The notes under the pieces: generated by a model | Databases searched by the model: none | The model's input: the letters and a program-made list of their open reading frames with translations, nothing else | Told to the model about the DNA's origin: nothing | Shown here: piece by piece, positions 22,950 through 33,699 of the stretch | How the letters are laid out: every line of letters begins with the position of its first letter | How positions within the stretch are numbered: the first letter of the stretch is position 1 | Made by a program: the position numbers and the translations under genes | Origin: Diphasiastrum complanatum | Taxonomy: Eukaryota; Streptophyta; Lycopodiopsida; Lycopodiales; Lycopodiaceae | NCBI GenBank assembly: GCA_029204225.1 | Contig: CM055096.1 | Coordinates: forward strand, 64,841,370-64,905,369 | Reading direction: 5' to 3' | DNA length: 64,000 nucleotides

Positions 22950-23570
22950 ACACACACGCAAGTGATTACAAAACCTTGGGTTTTTATTTTTTGAATGTTT
23001 GAAGTGGCGTTGAATTAGTAATTAGTGTCACACATTTGTGTGTAAAAGATGATAGACATGAGCATCACTTGTGATCGATAGGGTGCACAATTAGTACCTA
23101 ACATGTTTGCCAAGTTTGGAGGATTGTGATGCTTTTAGGTTATTGAGAAAAGTTGAGTTGGATGTATAGTTAGGGGAGGAGAATACCAAAGCATGCTTGA
23201 ATGTTGTAATAGGGGAATCAGCAAAATCTTCTGTAGGTCGATGGACAGTTTATGTAGGGTTGTGTTTCTTTGTTCTTTTTTGTTATTGTCAGGTTGTGTT
23301 TTGCTATTTTGTGAGGTTTTGATGTAGCTTCATTTCCGATGTAGCTTCATTTCTTATTTCATGAAAGGTTTATGCCTTTCCCCTTGTTTTTGATATTGTT
23401 GCATCTTCATTTGAAGAAGTTTTAGAGTCATTCGTTTGTTGATTAGCTATGTTTCATTGGTTGGAATGGTTTCTAGAGGCATATTATATTCTTGAATAAT
23501 GTTTTTAGTGTACATTTCTGTTTTGAAGTTCTGCTAGTTGGCTATGGTAGACATGCTGGATGTTGATGCA

Positions 23571-23969
23571 GGATGTTTGTGGGGGTTCTCAATTCATTGA
23601 AGCAAATATTGTGAATGTTTTTACTTTGTTTTGTTCTACTGGTGATTTTGAGAATGTGCATTTTGATGATTTTGGATTAGATAATGAGAATAGAGATTGT
23701 GTTAATGAAGAATGTACAATTTCTTGTTTCAGAGATGTAGATCTAGTTGAGCTTAATAATGTGAATAGTGGTGGTCGGCGTAATAGTAAGCATTGTGAGA
23801 TGTGGGCCTGTAATACTTTTGATGAATGGAGGCGGTTTCGAGGCTATAATACTACTGAAAGCATTGAAGATCTTTCTGAACATGAGGATGTTAAAGGGTT
23901 TGTGGATATGTTGGCTTTGTTTATATTGCAGGTTACTAAAAAAGATGGACAATTGTACCCTCCTGGAAG
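23571..23969 (+). pseudogene. DUF3504/Crypton-derived-recombinase-like domain, exon 1
   Basis: An acidic N-terminal stretch followed by CEMWACNTFDEWRRFRG, a helix-rich middle, LALFILQVTKKDGQLYPPG and a GT donor at 23970. The pattern W-A-x-x-x-F-x-x-W-x-x-x-R, then a helix, then V-x-K-K-D-G-x-x-Y-P-P, is what I associate with the first half of the DUF3504 domain of ZMYM2-4, QRICH1 and KCTD1-type proteins, which descend from Crypton tyrosine recombinases. The match is by eye. A TTGATGCAG acceptor at 23562-23570 could begin the exon, otherwise ATG 23560. Marked pseudogene because no catalytic half is recognisable downstream. Confidence 0.45.
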
Positions 23970-24069
23970 GTCCAACTAACTTTTTTTTTTTATGATCATA
24001 TTTCGCTTGTTATTATTGTTATGGTTGATTGACGTGTGATTTTTTGAATTGTTTATGATTATTTTGCAG

Positions 24070-24304
24070 TATTCAAGGCTTATTAAGAGCCATTGGCAGA
24101 TTGATACGTTCTCGTCAAGCACAACGTGTAGTTGAAACTGGGATTCATGTTGTTCCTTTTAACATTCTTACTAACAGTCAATATAACCGTGTCAAGGTTG
24201 TTGGTGATGAAGTTGTTATTCATTCATCTATTGCTGGCTTGGGAAAAAGTGTGAAAAAAAGTTCTGTGTTGACAATTAATGAGGAAAGGAAGATGCTTTC
24301 ATAG
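24070..24304 (+). pseudogene. DUF3504-like domain, exon 2
   Basis: After a 100-bp GT-AG intron (23970-24069) the frame continues smoothly from PPG into SIQGLLRAIGRLIRS, then VVPFNILTNSQYNRVKVVGD and SSVLTINEERKML, ending in TAG at 24302-24304. The order (helical repeat after the YPP motif, a phenylalanine-centred helix, then a serine-rich loop before an E-E-x-x-x-L helix) follows the DUF3504 pattern. The catalytic half is absent or beyond the stop. A further open stretch at about 24555-24770 (NWRFNVSRCGPEYHRLVVDC) is not assignable. Could be a decayed gene or a domesticated fragment. Confidence 0.45.
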
Positions 24305-24746
24305 GATATATGTCAACCTACCAGTCCTTCTGGTGTGAACCTTAGGTTTGGTTACTTTTGTACCCGTAATTTTTTCATTTGAGCAGGCTTGACGATACTA
24401 ATTTCAGTCTATAGTCTGATGTAGGTGGTCATACTGTTCTAAGGTAATTTCCTTACATGTATTGTTTATTTGCCAGGTTTTAGAGATTGTCCTATGTGTG
24501 ACAATTTAATTGGAGGGGGCTTTTTAACATTTTGACATTTTTCTGAAACCGGTTTAGTCAGGGCATTTCAAAGAATTGGCGTTTTAATGTTTCTCGATGT
24601 GGTCCTGAATATCACCGGCTTGTAGTTGATTGTGGTATCAAGGATGTCTTGGATACTTATGGTATTCTTATCAATCATCGTCCTCAATGGTCTGATGAGG
24701 AATCTCGGCCACATCCCTTATTTTTGATGCGACTCCATATTTATCA
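24305..24746 (+). other. Stretch between DUF3504-like exons and gypsy relic
   Basis: Contains one open stretch of about 70 codons at 24555-24770 without a recognisable family, and a CPMC word near 24492. No feature can be supported beyond that. Confidence 0.3.
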
Positions 24747-25666
24747 AGGTTGTTTATAGACGGGCTTATTTAAATTATATGGTCTTCCTTCCGGCATAGT
24801 CAACATTGGGATAGTAAGTTTGATGGAGGTTTTTGAAAAGCAGCATTCCATCATCTCCATACCAACTCAATATGAGTATTTCAGACCATCCACATACGAA
24901 TGATCAAACAGAGTGTAAATCAAGTGTAGCTGGAGGATATGCTTTGCGTATATGTCAACAAAAAGTAGACTAATTGGGAGGAATATTTTTCAATATTAGA
25001 GTTTGCTTATAATAGTGCCAAACATTCTGCTATGATCCATTCATACTAATGTATGAATTTTAGCCACACTCATCCACAATAGTAGGGGTCCAATAGAGAA
25101 AATTTGAAACAACTAAAAACTTTTTGGAAGACCTAAACCAGATGGTATAACATGCTAAACAAAGCATTAAGCAAAGATCGAGCCAAGAAATATGCAGATC
25201 CAAACAAATGGGATATTTAGTTCTCCCTTGGTGAGAAACTCTTTCTTAGAGTCCCAACTAACTCTAGGACCCTAAAAACATGAGTTTGTGCTAAGTGTCT
25301 CCTAGCTATTGTGGTCCTTTACCATCATTAGGAGAATAGATAAATTAATCTACGAGCTAGAACTCCCGAACAACACTAAAGTCTATCAAGTATTCCATAT
25401 TAGTTAGTTACGAAGGGCTTTATATAGTAAGAGACAATGTTCTAGTTCTGCCCATGAATTCTCAGCAACTCCACATGAGCCAGAAAGTATTCTTAGTTCT
25501 AAGGAGATGCAGACACGTCAGACTCTTTATCAAGAATATTTCGTCAAGTGGAAGGATTAGCCAGTTGAGAATGCCACTTGGAAAAAAAGATAGCATACTA
25601 GCATACTTTGTAAGCTAATCCAGATTTTGTCTTAGAGGACCAAGATTGCTCTTAAGGGAGAGGGAG
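24747..25666 (+). pseudogene. gypsy integrase-chromodomain relic, relative of the young element
   Basis: Starts inside integrase (RLFIDGLI followed by the SSFRHSQ-type continuation of the young element's [10 protein letters not shown] region) and runs through [20 protein letters not shown] to the chromodomain and the polypurine tract, which ends in GGGAGAGGGAG before TGTTACGA. Wording and LTR start match the element at 1604-8006, so it is an old copy of the same family in the opposite orientation. Many stops and indels. Confidence 0.8.
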
Positions 25667-25832
25667 TGTTACGACACTATATATATAATTATTAACCCAA
25701 CTGTTACTTCTAGGTGCAGCTAGCCACTAGAGGGCAGAGGACAATGTGAGTCAATGGCATGCATGCATACCATGCAGTAGGTATGAGGGCCAGTAATGCC
25801 CATGCATGACAAATAGGAGCCATGTAGACAAT
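25667..25832 (+). repeat. LTR fragment of the gypsy relic
   Basis: Begins TGTTACGA like the LTR of the young gypsy family, directly after the purine tract, but diverges quickly and is cut off where copia LTR sequence starts at about 25833. Confidence 0.55.
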
Positions 25833-26020
25833 AGTTAATGTAATAACAAAACTATTTTGATAGTATCATAAACGAATTATTATCATTCACAAGTGCAAAA
25901 ATGAATGATAAAAAAAGATTTCATTGCCAATTATCATATGTCAGATTGAAGAGCATGAATAACAAAAAAATATAAGATAAGACAAGACAAGTCATGTGTC
26001 GAATTGTCAATATGTATTGC
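25833..26020 (-). repeat. Truncated 3' LTR of the outer copia
   Basis: Parallels 30196-30375 in direct orientation: shared words include TTAATGTAATAACAAAACTATTT, shortened here to TAATAACAAAACTATTT, and AAGTCATGTGTCGAATTGTC. The outer part is missing where it abuts the gypsy relic. Confidence 0.75.
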
Positions 26021-26522
26021 TGATTGGCAATGATACCTAAGATTAACATATAAAGCAATTGTACTATGATTGTTGCAAAAGACAGAAGTTGCTTGTAACT
26101 GACTAAGATAGATGTCCGACAATAGACACCTTAACCAATGTATGTGATCTCTGACTTTCTATAGTCAACATCTCCAACCCAATCTGCATCTATAAAACCT
26201 TGAAGAAGATTAACATGAATCATTCAAATCATCATTCAACAAATGCAATAATTCTGTGTCGATTGAAGATATCGAGAGCTTTCAAATGAAATAAACATGT
26301 AATCTTCTTAGTCACTAGATTATAAATCATATAAGCTTTATGATTCGAAGAGTATCCAACAAAGATAGAATCAGAACTAGTATTATATAGCTTCTTACGA
26401 AGTTATACTAGAATCTGTGCAAAAGCGATACAGCTGAAAATTCAAAGATGCCTTATCAAAAGTTCTGAACCTGTGCACACCTCTTCGGGTGTTTTGTCAA
26501 ATAAAATTTTGGTTGTCAGTTG
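26021..26522 (-). pseudogene. Outer copia: integrase tail and RNase H scrap
   Basis: The minus strand encodes SSDSIFVGYSSNHKAYMIYN (integrase C-terminus) around 26400-26280, then GFIDADWVGDVDYRKSE (RNase H) around 26200-26130. The whole reverse transcriptase between these blocks is deleted. The reading is interrupted by stops. Confidence 0.7.
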
Positions 26523-26684
26523 ATTATCCCACTGGTTTTCGACATGTTGTCAGAGCGGGCATTCCAATAATCTGCTTCTATTGCGGATAATTAGTCTTGT
26601 TTCTATCAAGATGTTGTACGAGCAAGCGCACAACCAACAGTATTTCAAAATCGTTGCTACTACCAATGATCTCGCTCAACCAAA

Positions 26685-26930
26685 ATGGATCAGTCTTTTC
26701 TAATCAAGAGACTCGATGGAGAGAACTATCATCTCTGGAAGTTCAAAATGAAGGTCATCCTATTAGCCAAAGAACTATGGGACGTTGTTGACGGCACAGA
26801 AGTCAAGCCAGAAGGTGATGCAGCCATTATCACCAAACGGAGACTGAGAGATGGCAAGGCATTTGCAGGGATTACTCTCAATATCAAGGATACACAAATA
26901 ATTCTCATACGTGAGCATGGGACATCCTAG
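26685..26930 (+). pseudogene. Inner copia gag start
   Basis: An 81-codon frame from ATG 26685 with the copia gag opening (LDGENYHLWKFKMKVIL, KELWDVVDG). It stops at 26930, where it is joined by deletion to polymerase sequence. Confidence 0.75.
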
Positions 26931-27992
26931 GAACCCTCAATGCATTTCTTATTGAGAATGGCTTCATTCCAAACTCAGCAGACTCGAATGTCTACTTCAA
27001 GTCTGTATCAAATTTCTTCATCATCATTATTGTCTATGTGGATGATACACTATTATTCAATAATGATTCGAATTTGATGAAGGAAAAAAAATGCATGCTG
27101 GCCAAGGGGTCCAGCTCACTATTGTCTCAGAATAAAAAATTTTTGAATTCGATCCAGGCGTCTGATTTTCATCAGCCAGTAGAGATATCTCACAAATGTG
27201 CTGGAAAAGTATCGAATGCAAACTGAGTCTCTTTCCACTCGACCCCAAACTGAAGTTGTCAAAGGAACAATCTCCTCAAACTGAGGCAGAAAAGGAGGAG
27301 ATGAAGCAATATTCATTTCACTCTATCATCGGCTCACTGATGTATGCAATGATTTGCACTTGACCCGACATTGCATATTCGATCAGTTCACTCAGCCAGT
27401 TCCTATCGAATCTAGGTCTAACCCATTGGAAAGCCCTCACAAAAGTCATGAAGTACATCCAGACAACCAAACATCTTAGGATATGTTATGGAGGCAGCCA
27501 ACCTACCAACATACTTGAAGGATACACAGATGCGGATTGGGCAGAAGATATCCATACTAGAAGGTCTACTTTTGGTTTTGTATTTTTATACAATCAAGGC
27601 CCAATCTCGTGAAACAGTAGACCTCAGTAGCATTATCATCAACTGAATCAGAGTACATTGCTGCCACAAATGCTACAAAGGAGGCAATTTGGTTGAGGCA
27701 CTTGCTAGCGGAAATTGACTTTGCACAGTCACATCCAACGACCATCTTTTGTGACAATCAAAGCACCATAGCTCTCTCTCTCTCAGTCCGAGATTTCATT
27801 GTCAAAGCAAGCATATCAAATTCAAGTATCACTATTTGAGAGAGAAAGTGCAAATCAAAGAGCTATCCTTAGTCTATTGTAGGACAGAATCAATGGCAAT
27901 AGATTACTTCATGAAGGCTCTTTCAAAGGAGCACCATCTCAGATTCAACGACATGTTGAATCTGGAAATCAAAAATTTACATGATCCACAAT
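26931..27992 (+). pseudogene. Inner copia reverse transcriptase tail and RNase H
   Basis: Starts near NSADSNVYFKS, includes the catalytic YVDDTLLF, then a frame change into SISSLSQFLSNL and GYTDADWAEDIHTRRST and the end of RNase H. Stops and frameshifts throughout. Confidence 0.75.
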
Positions 27993-28001
27993 AAGGGGGA
28001 G

Positions 28002-28604
28002 TGTTGGAATTCGATGCTCAGCCTCAAATTTATTCAATAATGAGCATCTTGAAAAACCCAGAATAAAGAGCTCGAATTTATGCTCAACGGATCAAAAAAA
28101 TTCAGGATCGAAGTTTCTAGAATTTTTTGATACTGAATTGACTCGAATAATTCTATATTTTTTGAATCAATTTATATTTTTTCGATACTTGTAAATATTG
28201 ATATTATCGGTCTAAATCCGAACCAACGACTTCGTGTTGACAGTCTGCCCACTTTGTACATGTATTAGCTGTAATGAGGCGGTTGTAATAACTGCAACAG
28301 AAGGTAGTTGTAAATATTTTGTAAGATATTATCCTAGAATCTTCATCAAAAAATTCTTTTGATTATTCGAGATTCTGTAACAAGAGTTATCACTCTCAAC
28401 AACTGTAATCTGAAGTTATCACTTCAAGCCATTATACTCATTGTTTGATATTAATCAGAGTGCAAGTTTCAGTCCTACTACTGTATCGATTATTTGTGCA
28501 TCTGTGAATCTTTCAATTTGAACGTTTTGCTACTAACTGTGGCACTTTTGATCCACGCACCAACCTCGCTCCCAGCTTCCGCTCAATCCCACTGGTTTCC
28601 GATA
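28002..28604 (+). repeat. 3' LTR of the inner copia
   Basis: Begins TGTTGGAATTCG right after the purine tract AAGGGGGAG. It ends near CCCACTGGTTTCCGATA (about 28604), where outer-copia integrase sequence resumes. The end is approximate because the 5' LTR is truncated. Confidence 0.7.
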
Positions 28605-30115
28605 GGTGGTATACTACATAAAACGCCATGAGCTTTGCAATAAATTTTGAATTCAATCGATGTGAATTTGTCTCCACCATCAATCCGAATTGTCTTGATT
28701 TTCTTGGAAGTTTGATTCTCAACTTTCTACTTGAATTGTTGAAAATACTTGAAGGCTTCTGATTTTTTCTTCAAAAAATAGACTACTGTTTTTCTCAAAT
28801 AATCGTCGTGAAGGTCAGAAAGTATTTTTCTCCCCCTATAGAGATAGTCTGCATGGGTCCACATATGTTGTTGTGCACAATATCAAACACACCTTTGTGT
28901 TGCGAATCAGACTTGAAAGGAGTTCTAGCATGCTTGGCTAGAATACAGCTTTGACAAACTATGTGGTCTAAAATATTGTTGTAGTTGAAATCTCGAACAA
29001 TTTTTTTTGCTGACATATTTTGAAGACAAGTAAAATTGACATGACTCATTCTGTAATGCCATAGTAAATTTCTATCTTCCAAAGTAGAAGCTTGAACAAT
29101 CGAGAAGCATTGCAATGACTAAGCTTATAAAGATTACCTTGTCTTTTTTGAAGTGCAAGTACCTTTGTACTTTTGTCTAATATCGAACATGTATTAGAAT
29201 TAAATTCGACTTTATGGCCCAAATCAATGATTCTACTAATAGAAAGTAGACTTTTGGTAAGATTCAAAATATGAAAAACATTTGGAATGAATATAGTACC
29301 ATATCAAAATTGCAATTTGATAGTGCCAATACCATCAATATTGTGAGTACTACTATCGCCCAATGAAACATACTTGTGAGTCGTAGCTTGATTGTATTCA
29401 TGAAACCAATTTCGCTGGCTTGTCATGTGTTGAGTAGCACCTGAATCCAAATACCAAGAATCGACACCTTGTCAGTTTTCATTTGTCATAAATGCTGCTT
29501 CATCAGCTTGTCGAATTCTTTTGAACCTTCTGCTGCATTAGCATATTGCTGCTGTAATTGCTATTGTTGCTGCTTTTTTTATTTGAGAATTCAATAAATA
29601 TCCAGTTTATTTGCAATATCTGCAAAATAGTTTTGATTTCAATGAAGCTGAATTCAAATTTGTGCCTTGTTCTGAATTGGAATTGTTATTCAACTTTTGT
29701 GATTTCTTCGACTTCTTTTTCTTATGGAATTTTTTCGGATGTAGAGCTTCTGATTTTGGTGCAGAATGAGACAATGAAGATCCATTTCTCCATATCCATT
29801 TCTACAACAGCATAGACAAAAATCATGCTAATATAAGACCTTGCTGAGTAGGTGTCAAGAAGGCCCTATAGGAGAGTCACGACGACATCTGCATCGTTGA
29901 TTTTTGCGCCACTTGCAAACATCTGCTCAAGAAGATTTTTGAAGTTGTTCAAATGATTCAAAATTGAATCTGTATCAGTCATTTTGAATGAGAAAAACTT
30001 TTTTATTAGATGGGGTTTGGCAATCACATCTCTAATGTCATAGAGAGTGCTTAAAATATTCAACCAAGCTTCTAAAGAAGTTTGAGCACTTCGAATATGA
30101 CTGATATGATTACCA
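28605..30115 (-). pseudogene. Outer copia gag, protease and integrase start
   Basis: Minus strand, in order: gag piece 30063-29866 (KMTDTDSILNHLNNFKNLLE), a gap with low-complexity Asn/Gln, protease with LDSGATQHMT at about 29445, FHILNLTKSLLSISRIIDLG at 29270-29210, pre-integrase LLWHYRMSHVNFTCLQNMSA with HIVCQSCILAKHARTPF, and integrase start FDIVHNNICGP at about 28850. Frame shifts separate the blocks. Confidence 0.8.
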
Positions 30116-30529
30116 TGTTGGAAAAATGAAAATAAGTTGCATACGAATCGAATAACTATTCGACAATAATAATTTGATTGTAGGAAGAATAATAATTAAT
30201 GTAATAACAAAACTATTTCAATACTATCATAAGAAAAACTTACTATCATTCACAAGTGCGAAAAATGAATGACAAAGAAATATCTCTTCATTGCCAATTA
30301 TCAGAACTCAGATCAAATAGCATGAATAACAAAAACCATAAGACAAGACAAGTCATGTGTCGAATTGTCGAATGCAAAATGTATTGTTGAATGATAAAAA
30401 TACATCTGTTGTCTACTCTGATTGCACTATAATATTAGCACATCTAATCATGCTATAAATTTTGCTCATACACAAAATGTAATTACAATAGCTTATTAAC
30501 AATCAGTCTACACCTATGGCAGAACACAC

Positions 30530-30621
<92 letters not shown>

Positions 30622-30720
30622 AGAAGAAGAGTGACTACTCCAGAAACTTAAACTAATTCAACTTATGAATAATCTGAATAAAATGAACTAATCTACTGAT
30701 CTATTTATAGTTGTTGATGG
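30116..30720 (-). repeat. 5' LTR of the outer copia
   Basis: The inner end TGTTGGAAAA (30116) is next to a degenerate primer site. It includes a (GA)n tract (30533-30614) and a TATA-like CTATAAATA on the minus strand at about 30701-30709. The outer end is approximate. Confidence 0.6.
30533..30614 (+). repeat. (GA)n microsatellite in the copia LTR
   Basis: About 80 bp of GA followed by a run of G. Confidence 0.95.
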
Positions 30721-30836
30721 GCAAACTTCCACTTTCAATTTTTTTTTTTTGAAGTTTGGTTTGTGCTTTTGAAGTTGCCAAATGTAGAGGAGGTTTTGGA
30801 TGTTTGGTGTTGCACACACACTAAAATTAGTGAGGG

Positions 30837-31258
30837 AGCAACCCATCATGGGCTAAAGCTACTTTTCATTTTGGTTTTATGTTTTTTCTCACTTCAGTGA
30901 CTTTCACAAAACTTCAGAGACCTTCAAATTTGATTTTTGGTCTATTTTTACTTGGATTAAGAAAAATAGACTAAAAATTTTGTTCTTTTGTAAGGGAATT
31001 TTTTTTACATAGAAGGTGGGTTTAATTTTGTTACGGGTTTGTAAGTAAGCAACCCATCATAAACTAAACTACTTTTCATTTTGATTTTTTGTTTTTTTTT
31101 TTCACAGAACTTCAGAGACCTACAAATCTTATTTTTAGCCTATTTAAACCTTGGATTAAGAAAAATAGGCCAAAAAATCTTTTTTTTTTTGTGAAGGTAA
31201 GTTTTTTTTTTTTTTTTTACATAGAAGGGGGATTTGTTTTGGTTAAGGGTTTGTAAAT
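30837..31258. repeat. 211-bp tandem duplication
   Basis: Two units (30837-31047 and 31048-31258) share AGCAACCCATCAT, ACTTTTCATTTTG, ACTTCAGAGACCT, GATTAAGAAAAATAG and ACATAGAAGG in the same order. Offset 211 bp. The copies differ in poly-T lengths and substitutions. Confidence 0.85.
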
Positions 31259-31704
31259 TCATTCTCTTCTTAACTTTCGGATTTAAAGAAGAAAGAGAAA
31301 GAATTGTTAGTAACTCTTACAAAACAAATGTTAGTTTTCCTTTCTACATTGCTAGAAACCATCTTGAAATTTGGTAGTTGTAAATGGAAATCCGCCATCA
31401 AATTTAGCAATGGTTCATTATGAGTGATGTTATGGAAACTAAAAGAGGAACCCAACATGTAAATGAAAACTTGGATAAGTTGTAAGTCATTTTCATGTGA
31501 TTGAATCCAAAAAGTTTTGAACTTTTTTTTTAAAATTAAGCTTGTAGTAAGCTTGGAATGAGCTTGTGAAAAGAACATGCATTAGTTTACACTAAAGCAT
31601 CCATAAGCTTATTGTCTTATTCTAATCTTAGTTTTGTTTGTTGTTTCTTTAAATACTAGGTTCCCACTAAGGACACTCTCTTGTTTTCTTGCCCCTAGTG
31701 ACTA
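31259..31704. other. No recognisable feature
   Basis: A 102-codon minus-strand frame at 31270-31578 has no recognisable family and a biased composition; I do not call it a gene. Confidence 0.3.
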
Positions 31705-31962
31705 ATGGCACCACAAGTTGGACTTATGCACACCGCTAATATGTTTTTGGCTGGAAAAGCTATAGTATGGTGGGAGTACTTAGTAGCCAAAGGAAAACAA
31801 CCAACATGTGGGGAGGGGTTTATCCTAGTATTCAGGGAATACTTTCTTCCCTTGTTAGATAATTATGAACATTTTCAAAAACTTTCGGGATTGACTATGA
31901 CAAAAGGCCTTGATCAATTTATTCAAGATTTTCATGAGATGTTCAAAGTTTACAAGCCATAG
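31705..31962 (+). pseudogene. gypsy gag fragment
   Basis: An 85-codon frame with the retrotransposon gag core: ANMFLAGKAIVWWEYL, FILVFREYFLPLLDNYEHF, then KGLDQFIQDFHEMF. Weak continuation to about 32040 after a stop. No LTR or pol nearby. An isolated remnant. Confidence 0.7.
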
Positions 31963-32040
31963 GAGATTTCTGAGGCTTCTATCTATCTCAAAAAACTCTT
32001 TGGTTGTGCAGTCTTAGAGGAATTTCAAGAGCACACATTT

Positions 32041-32840
32041 AAATAAAATTCAGTTGGAATTATGGTATTTCACATGCACAATCAAAGTTTTGTTAGTGGT
32101 CCCACTTGTTTGACACTTCATATCTTTCTTATAATTTCAAATTAGATGCCTCAAGTTCTTGAATTGCTTAATGAATATATGAAGAGCACATACATAAAAG
32201 GATTTTATTAGATTCAAGATAGTTAAATATTCTATAGATACTTACAGTTAAATTTCATTACAAAAATGCTAAGAAACCATCCTCTAACAAAGTAAAAAAT
32301 TAGAAATGAATAAGTGGTTGACAATGCAACTGCCTTCCCCTTACTAAGCATTGAAGCATGCAAAACTTTGAAACAAGTACATATTAAAAGTCAATAAGCC
32401 AAAAAGCATGTATCTAGGACCTCCAAATCCAAGAAGAGCATGAGGGGCCAAATGGCCCCAACTTTAGCTAGATCCCTTCCTCCCATAGTCAACCCAAGTT
32501 ATCTCGCCCCGAGTGCTGTGATGGATAAGAATCTGAAATTGACCCATCTTTGTGGAAGGATTCCATGAGTTCGAACTAGAACAACAATTGGATGAAAGGA
32601 AATCTCCTCCTACCATATATTCCAAACAGTAAAGTTCACTCAAGGGAATTGTTACTTTCATGCCACTACCAACCAAAATGGAGTAAGATTATGTCAAAAA
32701 TCAAGGGTGTAGATATTGGAATGTTACTTTTGCTATATTTGGTTTCCAATATATACTATTGAAATTTAAGTCTTTTAAATTGCAAGCTTGTCAACTCTCC
32801 CGTGGATCCAAGATTGAAGTTGTCACATTATATACCTTTT
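32041..32840. other. No recognisable feature
   Basis: AT-rich; a 70-codon minus frame at 32464-32676 has no family resemblance. Confidence 0.3.
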
Positions 32841-32842
32841 TA

Positions 32843-33176
32843 ACCATAACTCCAATTGAAATAATTTTGGTGCCATTAGAAAGGGCTCGACATGAGCTTT
32901 TCAAAAATCTACAAGACCTAGTTCTGAGTTATAGTTAAAAGTTACCATTAGTCAAAGTTTGGAGTCAACATCTAATTCAACTTTGTGTGCATTTGACTCA
33001 TTTGACCAAGTCAAATGTACACAGAACCAATATTAAGTGTTGACTTCAAACTTTGACTAGATGTAGCTTTTGAACTATAGCTTGAAAACTAGTCTATGTT
33101 GAACGTCATTGGAAAGCTCTCATCGAGCAATTTCTAATGACACCAAAATTATCTCAATCATAGCTACTTCAAATAA
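32843..33176. repeat. Long imperfect hairpin (MITE-like)
   Basis: Left arm (about 32843-33005) and right arm (about 33006-33176) are inverted copies over roughly 165 bp each, with the turn near TTTGACTCATTTGACC. Pairs include ATAATTTTGGTGCCATTAGA with TCTAATGACACCAAAATTAT and AGTCAAAGTTTGGAGTCAAC with GTTGACTTCAAACTTTGACT. No coding content. A transcript would fold into a long hairpin. Confidence 0.8.
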
Positions 33177-33699
33177 AGCTATTGTTTTATTGAGTCGCAA
33201 ATTCTACTATACACATAATAGTTAACCTGCCAATATAAATGGTTAAACATCAAGTAGGAAAATATTTTATTTTGATAATCTACATTGACAACTTCTACCA
33301 TCCTTTGTGGCATTCCTTATAGCCTATGGGGTATTTTTTAATTTGAAACTCCTCTAGTAATATGCTCTTTCATTTTCTCTTTATCTTTTTTGGTTATGGA
33401 CAATGCTCCTTTGATAGTTTCAATCATGGATGCATGGGAGAGTTGACAAGCTTGAATTTAGCAAATCAAATATCAAAAATTCTAAATATAACTATGTTGA
33501 CTAGTTTAAATCAGTTTCTTGCATATTTTCTAATAAATTTGGATTCCAAGGCAGTATTGTGCCTCGCCCAAATTTGTCATGTCAAATTTCTAGACTAACA
33601 TTCTTTTGATGTCTTTTATGAAACAATATTGTTACTATTAAAAACTAATGTATAATGAACATATACTATAATTATCAGATCAATTTTATGATCCAAGCT
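33177..33699. other. No recognisable feature
   Basis: AT-rich sequence; the plus frame 33362-33598 has no recognisable family. Confidence 0.3.

Larger units (their letters stand above)
26523..28604 (+). mobile_element. Inner copia element on the plus strand
   Basis: A remnant of the 5' LTR end (about 26523-26549, sharing CCCACTGGTTT with the end of the other LTR near 28590), a degenerate primer site TTGTCAGAGC, gag at 26685-26930 (FLIKRLDGENYHLWKFKMK), a jump to reverse transcriptase (IIVYVDDTLLF at about 27030), RNase H to about 27960 (YTDADWAEDIHTRRST), a purine tract at 27993-28001 and a 3' LTR from 28002. It has internal deletions and stops. Confidence 0.8.
25833..30720 (-). mobile_element. 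Ty1/copia element with an opposing copia inside
   Basis: Outer element on the minus strand: LTR at 30116 to about 30720, gag at 30063-29866, protease near 29445, pre-integrase and integrase start at 29267-28795, integrase tail and an RNase H scrap at 26522-26021, and a truncated LTR copy at 25833-26020. The plus-strand copia at 26523-28604 sits inside its integrase. The RT is missing. Both elements are dead. Confidence 0.75.

Noticed and set aside
24555-24770. Catalytic half of the DUF3504-like protein
   Set aside because: The open stretch lacks the R...H-x-x-R...Y arrangement expected for tyrosine recombinases and is in a different frame after a stop.
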